Part shown: positions 41,158 through 49,190 of the stretch, one piece after another
How the letters are laid out: each line of letters opens with the position of its first letter
How positions within the stretch are numbered: position 1 is the first letter of the stretch
Origin: an uncultured Oscillospiraceae bacterium
Lineage (GTDB): Bacteria > Bacillota > Clostridia > Oscillospirales > Acutalibacteraceae
Length of the DNA stretch: 64,000 nt
NCBI GenBank assembly: GCA_902465155.1
Contig: CABQLY010000008.1
Span: 16,581-80,580, forward strand
Direction of reading: 5' to 3'
The notes under the pieces: generated by a model
The model's input: only the letters and a program-made list of their open reading frames with translations
Database searches by the model: none
What the model was told of the DNA's origin: nothing
Program-made: the position numbers and the translations under genes

Positions 41158-41406
41158 TTACAGCAGCTTTTGCAGCTTTTCAATGCAGTTTTTGCAAACA
41201 ATGCGGTCGTTCATAATAACGGTATCCCCAACCTCAGAGCAAAAAACGCAGCAAGGCTCGTACTTTTTTAAAACAATTTGATTGTCACTTACAAAAATCT
41301 CGAAGTGATCCTCACCGTCTTTAATGTCGAACATCTTGCGGATTTCTCTCGGAATGACGATACGGCCTAAAGTATCTACCGGGCGAACCATACCTGTTGC
41401 TTTCAT
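41158..41406 (-). CDS. AbrB/SpoVT-type transition-state regulator with C-terminal Cys cluster
   Basis: An 82-aa DNA-binding protein. The N-terminal swapped-hairpin beta-barrel is MKATGMVRPVDTLGRIVIPREIRKM. The C-terminus carries CCVFC and CKNC, a paired-Cys knuckle that could bind zinc and aid oligomerisation. The frame extends to 41520, but ATG 41406 is the family start with AGGGG upstream. Promoter at 41509-41537 gives a leader of about 95 bases. Likely controls post-exponential genes. Confidence 0.93.
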   Translation of the reverse strand: MKATGMVRPVDTLGRIVIPREIRKMFDIKDGEDHFEIFVSDNQIVLKKYEPCCVFCSEVGDTVIMNDRIVCKNCIEKLQKLL

Positions 41407-41508
41407 ACCAATAACACCCCTATTAAAATTTGCCGGCTTAAAAAAAACGGCGCTTTCGGCTATTTTTGTTTTATCGCCAAAAAGCGGTTCCCTCAAGCCT
41501 GTATCTGC

Positions 41509-41537
41509 ATTATACCGCATGGCATGACAAAAGTCAA
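41509..41537 (-). promoter_or_regulatory. Sigma-A promoter of the abrB-like gene
   Basis: Minus strand TTGACT (41532-41537), 17-bp spacer, TATAAT (41509-41514). From 41538 to 41773 I see no other feature. Confidence 0.8.
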
Positions 41538-41773
41538 CAGCTTTTCTAATATTTTACAGTTTGGTAATATTTTGAGCGGTTTTTCGGGGCAGTCAGACAA
41601 ACTTCGACAGCTTTATTTTGTGAATTTACCATTTTTGGCGCGGCAACCCCCGAAACAGGGCGGCGTTTTCTTTACGATAAATGAATAGAAAGGCGGTTCA
41701 TTTAGCGGTTTGTTTACCCATGGCGATTAAAGCGGTAATGGCCAACTAAAAGCCGGCACATGGCTTTAAGGCT

Positions 41774-42520
41774 TTAATTGGCACTGCCTAAGGGGGCAAA
41801 ATCGCACTCTAACCGGCAGGCAAACATAATTTCATCGTTTTGGTTTTGCCCTTTAGCCAAAAAGCCGCTCTCGTTCTTTTCGTAAAAAAGGTACAGCCGG
41901 GTTCCCAGCACAACCTCCTTGCGGTAATCTATTTGAAAGGCTTTCAGCGGCAGCGGCGCGGCCGGGTGAATGGCGTTTAAAACATAGTTGGCGTATTTGG
42001 TGTTGTTTACATGGCCGTTTAAATCCAAATCGCAAAAGCCGGCGTCTACCGTGTAGGCCGGCTTGGCAGCGGTAAAATCTTTAATTTTGCAAAGCTTGCT
42101 TTCCAGCATTACTTCGGGGTAAAACCCGTTGGAAAACGGGTATAGATCCGGCACCGAAAGAAACCTGCGTTTTACGTTGTCAATTACAACCCACTCCGAG
42201 CTGCCAATGATCAGCCGCTCGCCGTTTAAAGCCTCAATACAGTATTCCCGGCGGTAATTTAGCCGGTTGGGGGCCAGCGGCCAGGTTTTTGCAATAACCC
42301 TTTGGTAGCTTTTTGGGGCTTTAAAAATTTTAAATTTAACCCGCGTTAACACCCAAAGGTACCCCCGCCGCAGCATATCCTCAAACCCAACGCCAAGCTC
42401 CTGCGCGTGCTGCGCGGCCGCGTCTTGAAACAAATCTAACACCGCGGCGGGCTTTATGCAGTTGTAGCGGTCAAAATCGCTGCCGCGCAGGGTGTATTCC
42501 CTTTTCCAAAGCGTATTCAT
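41774..42520 (-). CDS. Acyl-ACP thioesterase
   Basis: A 248-aa double hot-dog enzyme that hydrolyses acyl-ACP to free fatty acid. N-terminal hot-dog: REYTLRGSDFDRYNCIKPAAVLDLFQDAAAQHAQELG; second hot-dog carries the active-site DLDLNGHVNNTKYANYV. The frame extends to 42730, but ATG 42520 has AAAGGAG 8 bases upstream and lies downstream of the promoter at 42600-42628. Single gene, divergent from the XRE protein gene. Confidence 0.93.
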   Translation of the reverse strand: MNTLWKREYTLRGSDFDRYNCIKPAAVLDLFQDAAAQHAQELGVGFEDMLRRGYLWVLTRVKFKIFKAPKSYQRVIAKTWPLAPNRLNYRREYCIEALNGERLIIGSSEWVVIDNVKRRFLSVPDLYPFSNGFYPEVMLESKLCKIKDFTAAKPAYTVDAGFCDLDLNGHVNNTKYANYVLNAIHPAAPLPLKAFQIDYRKEVVLGTRLYLFYEKNESGFLAKGQNQNDEIMFACRLECDFAPLGSAN

Positions 42521-42599
42521 TTTAAATTCTCCTTTGCGCTTTTTTAACCGACAATTGGCAAACGGCAATTTTGCCCTGTACCAAACAATGTGCAGCTTT

Positions 42600-42628
42600 A
42601 GTGTAGCACAAGGGGGTAAAATTGTCAA
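42600..42628 (-). promoter_or_regulatory. Promoter of the thioesterase gene
   Basis: Minus strand TTGACA (42623-42628), 17-bp spacer, TACACT (42600-42605). This excludes the longer thioesterase frame. Confidence 0.75.
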
Positions 42629-42663
42629 CTTTTCGGCCGGGCGGCGCAAAATTTTGGCAAGGC

Positions 42664-42692
42664 TTGCAAACCGGCGCCAAAAGCGGTATAAT
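42664..42692 (+). promoter_or_regulatory. Promoter of the XRE-membrane protein gene
   Basis: TTGCAA (42664-42669), 17-bp spacer, TATAAT (42687-42692). Confidence 0.8.
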
Positions 42693-42765
42693 AGCAGTGT
42701 AATAACCGTAATACCAAGGCCTAATTGCACAACAAAATACTACAACACCAACTTTGGGGGATGTT

Positions 42766-43401
42766 ATGGAAGATATTAAAGCCATTGTGGCAAAAAACAT
42801 TACCGAGCTGCGCCTGTTAAATAACCTGACCCAGCTGGAGCTAGCCGAAAAGCTGAATTACTCCGACAAAACCGTTTCAAAATGGGAGCGCGGGGAATCT
42901 ACGCCCGATATTTCGGTATTGGTGCAAATTGCCGAGCTTTTTGGCGTTTCGTTAGATTATTTAGTAAAGCCCGAAGGCATGGATCAAACGGTTTTGGAGG
43001 AAAAGCAAAGCGAGACCAAATACAACCGCAAGGTAATTGCCTACATTAGCGAAAGCGTTGCCTGGTTTATTGCGGTTTTTGCTTTTATTATTACCAGCCT
43101 TGTTACCAACAAAGCAACCTTTCAGTGGCTGTATTTTGTTTACGCGCTGCCGGTGGTATTAATTGTTAAGCTGGTGTTTAACTCCATTTGGTTTAACCCG
43201 CGCAACAATTATTTTATTATTTCGGCTTTGCTGTGGTCGGTTTTAGCTACCATACATATTACCTTTTTGTACTTTAAAATAAATGTTGCCCTAATTTACC
43301 TGCTGGGGTTGGCCGGGCAAATTGTTATTATTTTGTGGTCGTTTATAAAAAAGCCAAAAAAACACCCCAAAGCCGCCGGGGCCAAAGGCCGGCAAAACTA
43401 A
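42766..43401 (+). CDS. XRE family regulator with C-terminal membrane domain
   Basis: A 211-aa protein: N-terminal helix-turn-helix (ELRLLNNLTQLELAEKLNYSDKTVSKWERGES, to about residue 65), linker, then four hydrophobic segments (about 90-200) and a basic tail. Membrane-tethered XRE proteins of this kind are frequent in Firmicutes, with little known about signal or targets. ATG 42766 has GGGGG 5 bases upstream; an in-frame TTG at 42754 is less likely. Own promoter. Confidence 0.9.
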   Translation: MEDIKAIVAKNITELRLLNNLTQLELAEKLNYSDKTVSKWERGESTPDISVLVQIAELFGVSLDYLVKPEGMDQTVLEEKQSETKYNRKVIAYISESVAWFIAVFAFIITSLVTNKATFQWLYFVYALPVVLIVKLVFNSIWFNPRNNYFIISALLWSVLATIHITFLYFKINVALIYLLGLAGQIVIILWSFIKKPKKHPKAAGAKGRQN

Positions 43402-43407
43402 AAACAC

Positions 43408-43436
43408 TTGCAATTTTGCCAATTTAAAGGTATAAT
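43408..43436 (+). promoter_or_regulatory. Promoter of the ricT-like gene
   Basis: TTGCAA (43408-43413), 17-bp spacer, TATAAT (43431-43436), followed by a leader of about 150 bases in which I see nothing definite. Confidence 0.8.
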
Positions 43437-43595
43437 AATAGCGTTCGTTACCCGTTGGCCAAAGCTAAGGCGGAACAGCAGTGTTTGCTGCAGCCAAAAA
43501 GCTTTTGCTTTGGCGCGCATTGCAATTTTACCCTGCCCTGCCCGGGCCGGTTTATAAAAGCTAAGCGGCCGCCGCTTGGTTTATTGGAGGAATAT

Positions 43596-44465
43596 ATGGT
43601 TACAATTATTAGCGTTAAATTTAAGCCGGACGGCAGATCTTACTACTTTGACCCCAACGGCAACGAATTCCACGACGGCGATATTATGGTAGTAGAAACC
43701 TCGCGCGGGGTAGAGTGCGGCTACGCCGTTGGCGGCAACCGCCAAATTCCCAAAGAGCAAATTACCGCCCCGCTGAAAAAGGTTTTGCGCCCCGCCACCG
43801 CGAACGATTTAAAACGCCTGGCTGATAATAAAGAAAAAGGCAAAAAGGCCCTGCGCTTTTGCGAGCAGCAGGTTGCAAAGCTAAAGCTGGATATGAAGCT
43901 GATTGATGTAGAGGTTGCTTTTGATTCCGGCAAAATGCTGTTTTACTTTACCTCCGACGGGCGGGTAGATTTTCGCGAATTGGTTAAAATACTGGCCTCT
44001 ACCTACAAGGTGCGCATTGAACTGCGGCAAATTGGCGTGCGGGACGAAGCAAAGCTTTTAGGCGGCCTTGGCATTTGCGGCCAGCCCTTTTGCTGCAGCC
44101 GGTTTTTAGAGAATTTTCAACCCGTTTCCATTAAAATGGCCAAGGAGCAAAACCTCTCCTTAAATCCTACCAAAATTTCGGGCAGCTGCGGCCGCTTAAT
44201 GTGCTGCTTAAAGTACGAGCAGGACGCTTACGAGTATTTAAACTCCCTAACGCCCGGCGTTGGCTCTACCGTTAAAACGGCCGACGGCATTGGCACGGTG
44301 AGCGACAGTAATGTTTTAACCGGTATGTTAACCGTTCGATTAGGGGAGGACGGCGCCACCGTACAAAAGCTGCACCGTAAGGATGTTACCCTGCTGCGCG
44401 GCTGCAAGGGCCGCAAACGCCCCCCGAAAAAAGAGCAGCCGGCCGAACCGAAAAAGGAAAAATAA
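43596..44465 (+). CDS. ricT: PSP1 domain protein, RicT/YaaT-like
   Basis: A 289-aa protein of the Ric (Y-complex) family, which in Bacillus forms an Fe-S complex with RicA and RicF affecting RNase Y processing and sporulation phosphorelay. Features: GDIMVVETSRGVECGYAVGG, DFRELVKILASTYKVRIELRQIGVRDEAK and the Cys-rich GICGQPFCCSRFL...SGSCGRLMCCLKYE. The tail is Lys/Pro/Glu-rich. Start ATG 43596 with TTGGAGGA 6 bases upstream; the longer frame to 43455 lies in the leader. In Bacillus it lies near dnaX, here it does not. Confidence 0.92.
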   Translation: MVTIISVKFKPDGRSYYFDPNGNEFHDGDIMVVETSRGVECGYAVGGNRQIPKEQITAPLKKVLRPATANDLKRLADNKEKGKKALRFCEQQVAKLKLDMKLIDVEVAFDSGKMLFYFTSDGRVDFRELVKILASTYKVRIELRQIGVRDEAKLLGGLGICGQPFCCSRFLENFQPVSIKMAKEQNLSLNPTKISGSCGRLMCCLKYEQDAYEYLNSLTPGVGSTVKTADGIGTVSDSNVLTGMLTVRLGEDGATVQKLHRKDVTLLRGCKGRKRPPKKEQPAEPKKEK

Positions 44466-44516
44466 GGAAGCGGCAAACTGTTTACAAAACATTCAACAAT
44501 ATTTTTAAAAAATGTC

Positions 44517-44544
44517 TTGAAAATTTTTAATTGTATGTTAGAAT
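44517..44544 (+). promoter_or_regulatory. Promoter of the ferredoxin gene
   Basis: TTGAAA (44517-44522), 16-bp spacer, TAGAAT (44539-44544) with an extended TGT upstream of the -10. Confidence 0.65.
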
Positions 44545-44574
44545 AGAGTTAGATTATGTTTGGAGGTGTTTTAA

Positions 44575-44745
44575 ATGGCATACGTAATTTCTGATGAATG
44601 TATTGCATGCGGTGCATGCGAGGCAGCTTGCCCTTGCGAAGCTATTGCTATGGGCGAAAAGCATTATGAGATCGACGCTGAAAAATGCGCTGAGTGCGGT
44701 GCTTGTGCTGAGGGATGTCCGGTTGAGGCTATTGCTCAGGGCTAA
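44575..44745 (+). CDS. Small 2[4Fe-4S] ferredoxin
   Basis: A 56-aa clostridial ferredoxin carrying two CxxCxxCxxxCP clusters: CIACGACEAACP and CAECGACAEGCP. It is a central low-potential electron carrier, for example for pyruvate:ferredoxin oxidoreductase or hydrogenase. ATG 44575 with TTTGGAGGTG about 8 bases upstream. Codon use (GCT, GGT, TGT, GAG) differs from neighbours, as expected for a very highly expressed gene. Monocistronic between promoter 44517 and terminator 44759. Confidence 0.97.
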   Translation: MAYVISDECIACGACEAACPCEAIAMGEKHYEIDAEKCAECGACAEGCPVEAIAQG

Positions 44746-44758
44746 TACACGCAAAAAA

Positions 44759-44790
44759 AGGCCGTGCGGCTTTTGCCGTTCGGTCTTTTT
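44759..44790 (+). terminator. Terminator of the ferredoxin gene
   Basis: Stem AGGCCG/CGGTCT plus CGGC/GCCG with a TTTT loop, followed by TTTTT. Confidence 0.8.
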
Positions 44791-44833
44791 ATCTGCTTGC
44801 TAAAATTAATTTTACATAGGAGAATTTAGAACC

Positions 44834-45406
44834 ATGGAAAAACAGGTTATGGTAGAGGTTTCTGCCCGTCACATACATTTATCTCAAGAGCATTTAGAAA
44901 TTTTATTTGGCAAGGGCCACGCCCTTACCCCTAAAAAAGACCTTTCGCAGCCCGGGCAGTTTGCCTGCACCGAAAAGGTTACCGTTGTTGGCGCAAAAAA
45001 AGAACTGGCCTGCTCGGTTTTAGGCCCGGTTCGCCCGGCCACGCAGGTAGAGCTTTCTTTAACCGACGCCCGCTCTATTGGCGTTACCGCCCCGGTGCGT
45101 GAATCCGGCGATGTTGCCGGCTCCGGCAGCTGCAAGCTGGTTGGCCCGTGCGGCGAGGTTGAATTGGCCGAGGGCGTTATTGCCGCAAAGCGCCACATTC
45201 ACATGACGCCGGAGGACGCCGCCAACTACGGCATTACCGACGCGCAGGTGGTTCGCGTGCAAATGAACACCGAGGGCCGCAGCCTTGTTTTTGGGGATGT
45301 TGTTGCCCGCGTAAGCCCCAAATACGCTTTAGCCATGCACATTGATACCGACGAATCGAACGCAGCCGGCATTGCGGGCGCCTGCACCGGCATTATTTTA
45401 GATTAA
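44834..45406 (+). CDS. pduL: Phosphate propanoyl/acetyltransferase, PduL-type
   Basis: Converts acyl-CoA and phosphate to acyl-phosphate, here probably as the cell's phosphotransacetylase in fermentation. The 190-aa protein has the two PduL zinc His motifs, SARHIHLS (about residue 11-18) and AAKRHIHMTPEDA (about 117-129), and the beta-barrel repeats with GPVRPATQVELSLTDA. No encapsulation peptide at the N-terminus and no microcompartment genes nearby, so a free cytosolic enzyme. Stop and hemW start overlap (TAATG). Confidence 0.92.
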   Translation: MEKQVMVEVSARHIHLSQEHLEILFGKGHALTPKKDLSQPGQFACTEKVTVVGAKKELACSVLGPVRPATQVELSLTDARSIGVTAPVRESGDVAGSGSCKLVGPCGEVELAEGVIAAKRHIHMTPEDAANYGITDAQVVRVQMNTEGRSLVFGDVVARVSPKYALAMHIDTDESNAAGIAGACTGIILD

Positions 45407-46512
45407 TGCAGCCCTTAGGCCTTTACCTGCACACCCCGTTTTGCGCCAAAAAATGCGCTTACTGCAGCTTTTACTCGCTGCCGGCGGGGCCGGCGGTTTA
45501 CCGCGCGTACACCAAGGCCGTAATACAGCAATTAACCCGGTGGGGCAGCCTTTTGGGCCGCCCCGCCGATACTTTATATTTAGGCGGCGGAACCCCCACC
45601 CTGTTAAGCGCCGAGGCTTTAACCGCCATTTTGGCGGCGGCCAAAAAAGCCTTTTTGCTGCACGGGGCCGAAATCACCTTAGAGGCCAACCCGGCCGAAA
45701 ATTTAGGCCCGCTTTTTCAGGCGGCAGCTAAAAAAGGGGTCAACCGGGTCTCCTTAGGGGTGCAAAGCGCAGTAGAAAGCGAGCTTTGCCTTTTAGGCCG
45801 GCGGCACCGCTTTGCCGAGGTTAAAAAGGCTGTGCAGGCGCTAAAAAACGCCGGTATTCAAAATTTTTCGTTAGACCTTATGCTGGGTATTCCGGAGCAA
45901 ACGCCGCAAAGCCTTGCTTACACGCTAAACGAGCTGCTGCAATTGCAGCCAACCCACCTTTCAGCCTATATGCTAAGCGTAGAGCCGGGTACCCCGCTGT
46001 ACCAAAACAAAGCCGCGTTAAACCTGCCGGGGCCGGACGAAACCGCCGCTTTTTACCTGCAAACCTGCAGCACCTTAGAGCAGGCGGGGTTTGAGCGGTA
46101 CGAAATTTCTAACTTTGCAAAAAAGGGGTTTGAATCCCGCCACAATAACAAGTATTGGCAAGGGGCCGAGTATTTAGGTATTGGCCCCTCGGCGCACTCT
46201 TTTTTAAACGGCAAGCGGTTTTACTACCCGGCCTCGCTGCAGGCGTTTTTAAACGGGGCCAAGCCGGTGGCCGACGGCAGCGGCGGCGGGTACGAGGAAT
46301 ACTTAATGCTGGCGCTGCGCCTAAAGGCCGGGCTTAATTTAGCCCGGCTGCGGCAGCTTTACGGCAGCCCCCTGCCGGGCAGCTTTTACCGGCTGCTAAC
46401 CCGGCTAAAGCAGCAGGGCTACGCCCTGCTGCAAAACGGCTGCGTTTCTTTAACCAATACGGGCGCGTTGGTTTCTAACAGCATTATTACCGCGCTGGCC
46501 GAATGTTTGTAA
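45406..46512 (+). CDS. hemW: Radical SAM heme chaperone HemW (HemN-like)
   Basis: A 368-aa radical SAM protein. The [4Fe-4S]-SAM motif is CAKKCAYCSF (residues about 13-22), with YLGGGTPTLL, LEANPAE, RVSLGVQSA and LDLMLGIPEQT as in HemN/HemW. It lacks the extra N-terminal Cys of true HemN and has the HemW C-terminal domain (RHNNKYWQGAEYLGIGPSAHS). HemW hands heme to acceptor proteins. It is unusually coupled to pduL; in Bacillus hemW lies near lepA. Confidence 0.9.
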   Translation: MQPLGLYLHTPFCAKKCAYCSFYSLPAGPAVYRAYTKAVIQQLTRWGSLLGRPADTLYLGGGTPTLLSAEALTAILAAAKKAFLLHGAEITLEANPAENLGPLFQAAAKKGVNRVSLGVQSAVESELCLLGRRHRFAEVKKAVQALKNAGIQNFSLDLMLGIPEQTPQSLAYTLNELLQLQPTHLSAYMLSVEPGTPLYQNKAALNLPGPDETAAFYLQTCSTLEQAGFERYEISNFAKKGFESRHNNKYWQGAEYLGIGPSAHSFLNGKRFYYPASLQAFLNGAKPVADGSGGGYEEYLMLALRLKAGLNLARLRQLYGSPLPGSFYRLLTRLKQQGYALLQNGCVSLTNTGALVSNSIITALAECL

Positions 46513-46616
46513 ATCCCCCTTTTCCGCTGCTTTTGGCAAAGGGGCCGCCGCCCCTAAAAGCGCTTGAAACCCAAACTAAATTTAAGCCCTTGCTTTTACC
46601 CCGGCAAAGGGGCTGC

Positions 46617-46641
46617 AAGCCCTGCTATTGCAGGGTTTGTT
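46617..46641 (+). terminator. Terminator of pduL-hemW
   Basis: 9-bp stem AAGCCCTGC/GCAGGGTTT, 4-base loop, then TTTGTT. Confidence 0.6.
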
Positions 46642-46746
46642 ATAGCACCTTGCGGCGTTAACGGCAACGCACGGTATGTGCTAAATTGCCGTTTTCAGCC
46701 TTGCTAAAATTTAAGCCCCCTTAAAATTAAAGCCCTAAAAAGCTTA

Positions 46747-46795
46747 ACCCCCCGCCCCAAAGGCCGCTGGCCTTTAGGGCGGGGGTATTATTTTA
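46747..46795. terminator. Large bidirectional hairpin between convergent operons
   Basis: 17-bp stem (46749-46765 with 46769-46785, one mismatch) with a 3-base loop, followed by TATTATTTTA. It separates hemW from the convergent lipoprotein operon. The rest of 46513-46832 holds no gene that I can see. Confidence 0.75.
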
Positions 46796-46832
46796 TGCAC
46801 TTTGTTTGGTAAATGAATACCTTTTGCGACGG

Positions 46833-47243
46833 TTAATAAACGCTGGAAACCTTAACCTCGTAACGGTAAATATAAATATCTGTGTCAGAAACTAAAAACT
46901 TGAATGCGTCCTCCCCGTAAGCGGGTATATTGGTGCAAAAGGTAATGTCGGTTTTTACAAGCTTATCGTTCCTGTCGTAAAAATAAAGCTTTAAGGTTGC
47001 GCTTGAAATTTTATGGCCGGAGTTGTTTTTAACCGTGCCGGTTAAATGAATGTAGCTGTAGGAATGGGACATATAATCGGGGCCGCAGGAGGTAATTTCC
47101 AAATCGCTTTCGGTGGGCCGGCTTAACTCCTTTTGGGATTTTTGCCGGTTTAAAGCGCTCCTTGCGGTTTCAAAATCCTTGCCGCAGCCGCATAAGCACA
47201 GGCACAAAAGCAACGCCAGTGTTACTGCTATTGTTTTTCTCAT
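46833..47243 (-). CDS. FxLYD-like lipoprotein of unknown function
   Basis: A 136-aa lipoprotein: signal peptide and lipobox with CLCGC (Cys about 20), then a beta-sandwich with IHLTGTVKNNSGHKISSATLKLYFYDRNDKLV, which is the FxLYD pattern for extracellular interaction domains. Last gene of the four-gene operon starting at 49105; its start overlaps the previous gene by 4 bases. No enzyme residues evident. Confidence 0.82.
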   Translation of the reverse strand: MRKTIAVTLALLLCLCLCGCGKDFETARSALNRQKSQKELSRPTESDLEITSCGPDYMSHSYSYIHLTGTVKNNSGHKISSATLKLYFYDRNDKLVKTDITFCTNIPAYGEDAFKFLVSDTDIYIYRYEVKVSSVY

Positions 47244-47659
47244 TTTCTAATTCGCTTAATTCCCAGCGAGGTAATAACCGCCGAGCAAAAAATACCAAAC
47301 GCAATTGTAAAGGTGTAATACCCCTCGTAAATGTAGCTTAAATTTTGGTAATAGGCCTCCTCAAGCGTTTTTCCGCCTACCGACTCAATTCTGCCAATTA
47401 AAATACCGCCCGATTTAAAATCTTTTGCGGCGTTAACAAATACGCAAAGCACAACAATGGCAAGAATAATATGTAAAAGAAAAATAATAATATTCGCAAC
47501 CGTTTGCTTGGTTATTTTGCCCTTAACGGCCGAAAGCACCTGTTGGGCGGCAGAGGGCTGCGCGGGCGGATCCGGCACAAAAACCAGTTGAGCCCGGCAG
47601 GTGCCGCAAAATTCGGCCTCGTTAGGATAGCACACATTACAATTTGGACATTTTTTCAT
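47240..47659 (-). CDS. Zinc-ribbon membrane protein of unknown function
   Basis: A 139-aa protein: N-terminal zinc ribbon CPNCNVCY...EFCGTCRAQL (CxxC pairs about 4-7 and 18-21), Pro/Ala linker, then two hydrophobic segments (about 55-80 and 112-132). ATG 47659 has AGGAG 8 bases upstream; the frame upstream to 47695 overlaps the previous gene. Third gene of the operon and coupled to the FxLYD lipoprotein gene. Confidence 0.82.
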   Translation of the reverse strand: MKKCPNCNVCYPNEAEFCGTCRAQLVFVPDPPAQPSAAQQVLSAVKGKITKQTVANIIIFLLHIILAIVVLCVFVNAAKDFKSGGILIGRIESVGGKTLEEAYYQNLSYIYEGYYTFTIAFGIFCSAVITSLGIKRIRK

Positions 47660-47673
47660 AAAAAATCGCTCCT

Positions 47674-48126
47674 TTAAATGTTTTTGGTTTGCCAAAGGGC
47701 TTTGGTTTTTTCAACGGTTTCGGCGTCTGTAATACCTTGAATGGTTGAAATTGCCGTTAAGCTGCCCTTTTTAAATTCGGTGTTAATTACCGAGCTTTCT
47801 ACCGGGTGGAACTCGCAAATTCTTGCAAACGCAATATCGTTTTTTCGTAAGGCCTCACCGGCTGTTAAAACCCTGTCGTTCAACACCTCGCAAAGGTAGT
47901 ACTCTTTGGTTTTGGCGTTTTTAACCCAAACTAAATCGTTCCGTTTCATTTCCGCAAGGCGGTTGTAGGCGGTTACAAAGGCTGCGTTTTGGCTGGTGTT
48001 AATGTTTTCATCCGCCCAGCCAATTGCCAACAGGTTGTGCTCCTTGCAGGCTAAAAACTTAACCTCCAGGCTTTTGTTTTCGCCGTTGTTTCGGTTGTCC
48101 TTTAAATTCATGGCCCAAATTTTCAT
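47674..48126 (-). CDS. Unknown protein with PUA/EVE-like pattern
   Basis: A 150-aa soluble protein that I cannot assign firmly. The succession VKFLACKEHNLLAIGWAD...AFVTAYNRLAEMKRNDLVWVKN...YYLCEVL...NDIAFARICEF recalls PUA/EVE-type folds that bind modified bases or small molecules (IGW and NDLVWV positions). This is pattern-level inference. ATG 48126 has GGAGGAAC 6 bases upstream. It lies 13 bases after the LRR lipoprotein gene, an odd partner for a cytosolic protein. Confidence 0.75.
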   Translation of the reverse strand: MKIWAMNLKDNRNNGENKSLEVKFLACKEHNLLAIGWADENINTSQNAAFVTAYNRLAEMKRNDLVWVKNAKTKEYYLCEVLNDRVLTAGEALRKNDIAFARICEFHPVESSVINTEFKKGSLTAISTIQGITDAETVEKTKALWQTKNI

Positions 48127-48139
48127 TTTTCTGTTCCTC

Positions 48140-49105
48140 CTATTTTTCAACAAACGGTATATCGCAATCATCGGCGTATTCTTTGGCAAAAGAAGTAACC
48201 GAACCGTAAATGGTTAGCTTGTCGCAGTCATCAAATGAGGACTCGGCTATATTTGTAACGCTGTCCGGTATTGTAATGCCAACTAAATTTTCGCAATCAG
48301 CAAAAGCCCAGGAATCAATTTTTGTTACGCTGCCCGGTATTTTAATTTCGGTTAACTTTTCACAACCCCAAAAGGTGCCAAATTCAATTGTTGTAATGCT
48401 GTTTGGTAGGTTTATTTTTTCTAAATTTTTACAACCATCAAATGCGCTTTCGCCAATTGATTTAACACTGTTTGGTATTTTTACGCTGACCAAATCGAAA
48501 CACCATTTAAATGCATCGTCCTGTAAAATTTTTACCCCGTTTGGTATTTCAATTGTGGTTAAGTCACCACAATAGAAGAACATACCTTTTTCTATGCTCG
48601 TAAGATGGTTCGGCAGCTTTACGCTTTTTAAATTCCAACATGTACTAAACGCATATTCCTCTATTGTTTTAATGCTGTTCGGCAGGTTAATGCTTTCTAA
48701 CGCTTTACAACGAATAAAGGCTTGTTCCCCAATTGAGGTAACACTGTTCGGTAAGGCTATGCTTTTTAAATGGGTACAGGAATCAAATGCACCGGCACCA
48801 ATAGCGGTAACACCGTTTAGAATAACTAAATCGTACTTCTTTTTGCCTTTTTCATCTTGCTCAGATGGTATAAAATAGGATGTGTAAATTGTAATTCCTT
48901 CTTCGTCTAGTTCCCGCGTTTTGCACTTAATTTCTTTCCCGTCAAAATCGGTATACCCAATTTCTTTTAATAAATCGTCCCACGGTTTTACCAACCGGCC
49001 GTTTTCGTAAAGGCCGGCCGCCTTTTTGGGGCCGCAGCCCGAAAACAGGCCAAGCACCAAAACCATTGCCAGGGTTAAAGCGAACACTTTTTTAGATTTT
49101 TTCAC
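48140..49105 (-). CDS. BspA-type leucine-rich repeat lipoprotein
   Basis: A 321-aa surface lipoprotein: signal peptide with LFSGC (Cys24), a short unique region, then about eight LRR_5 repeats of about 23 residues (pattern: LxxIxLPNSVTSIGExAFxxC) from about residue 95 to 310. BspA-like repeats mediate binding to proteins or surfaces. Asn/Lys/Ile-rich and more AT-rich than neighbouring genes. First gene of a four-gene operon driven by a perfect consensus promoter covered by a palindromic operator. Confidence 0.92.
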   Translation of the reverse strand: MKKSKKVFALTLAMVLVLGLFSGCGPKKAAGLYENGRLVKPWDDLLKEIGYTDFDGKEIKCKTRELDEEGITIYTSYFIPSEQDEKGKKKYDLVILNGVTAIGAGAFDSCTHLKSIALPNSVTSIGEQAFIRCKALESINLPNSIKTIEEYAFSTCWNLKSVKLPNHLTSIEKGMFFYCGDLTTIEIPNGVKILQDDAFKWCFDLVSVKIPNSVKSIGESAFDGCKNLEKINLPNSITTIEFGTFWGCEKLTEIKIPGSVTKIDSWAFADCENLVGITIPDSVTNIAESSFDDCDKLTIYGSVTSFAKEYADDCDIPFVEK

Positions 49106-49161
49106 TGTTTCTACTCCTTCTCGTTTATTTTAACTTCCGCCAAATTTTTTGGCGCGGTTTA

Positions 49162-49190
49162 ATTATACTCAATTTTTGAGTAAATGTCAA
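49162..49190 (-). promoter_or_regulatory. Full-consensus promoter of the LRR lipoprotein operon
   Basis: Minus strand TTGACA (49185-49190), 17-bp spacer, TATAAT (49162-49167). Confidence 0.9.
49166..49182. promoter_or_regulatory. Operator 1 of the divergent XRE module
   Basis: Perfect palindrome TACTCAA-TTT-TTGAGTA lying between and over the -10 and spacer of the lipoprotein promoter; ideal for repression by the adjacent XRE protein. Confidence 0.8.

Noticed and set aside
44834..46512. Propanediol/ethanolamine microcompartment locus suggested by pduL
   Set aside because: No shell-protein or partner genes nearby and no N-terminal targeting peptide; PduL here looks like a stand-alone phosphotransacylase.
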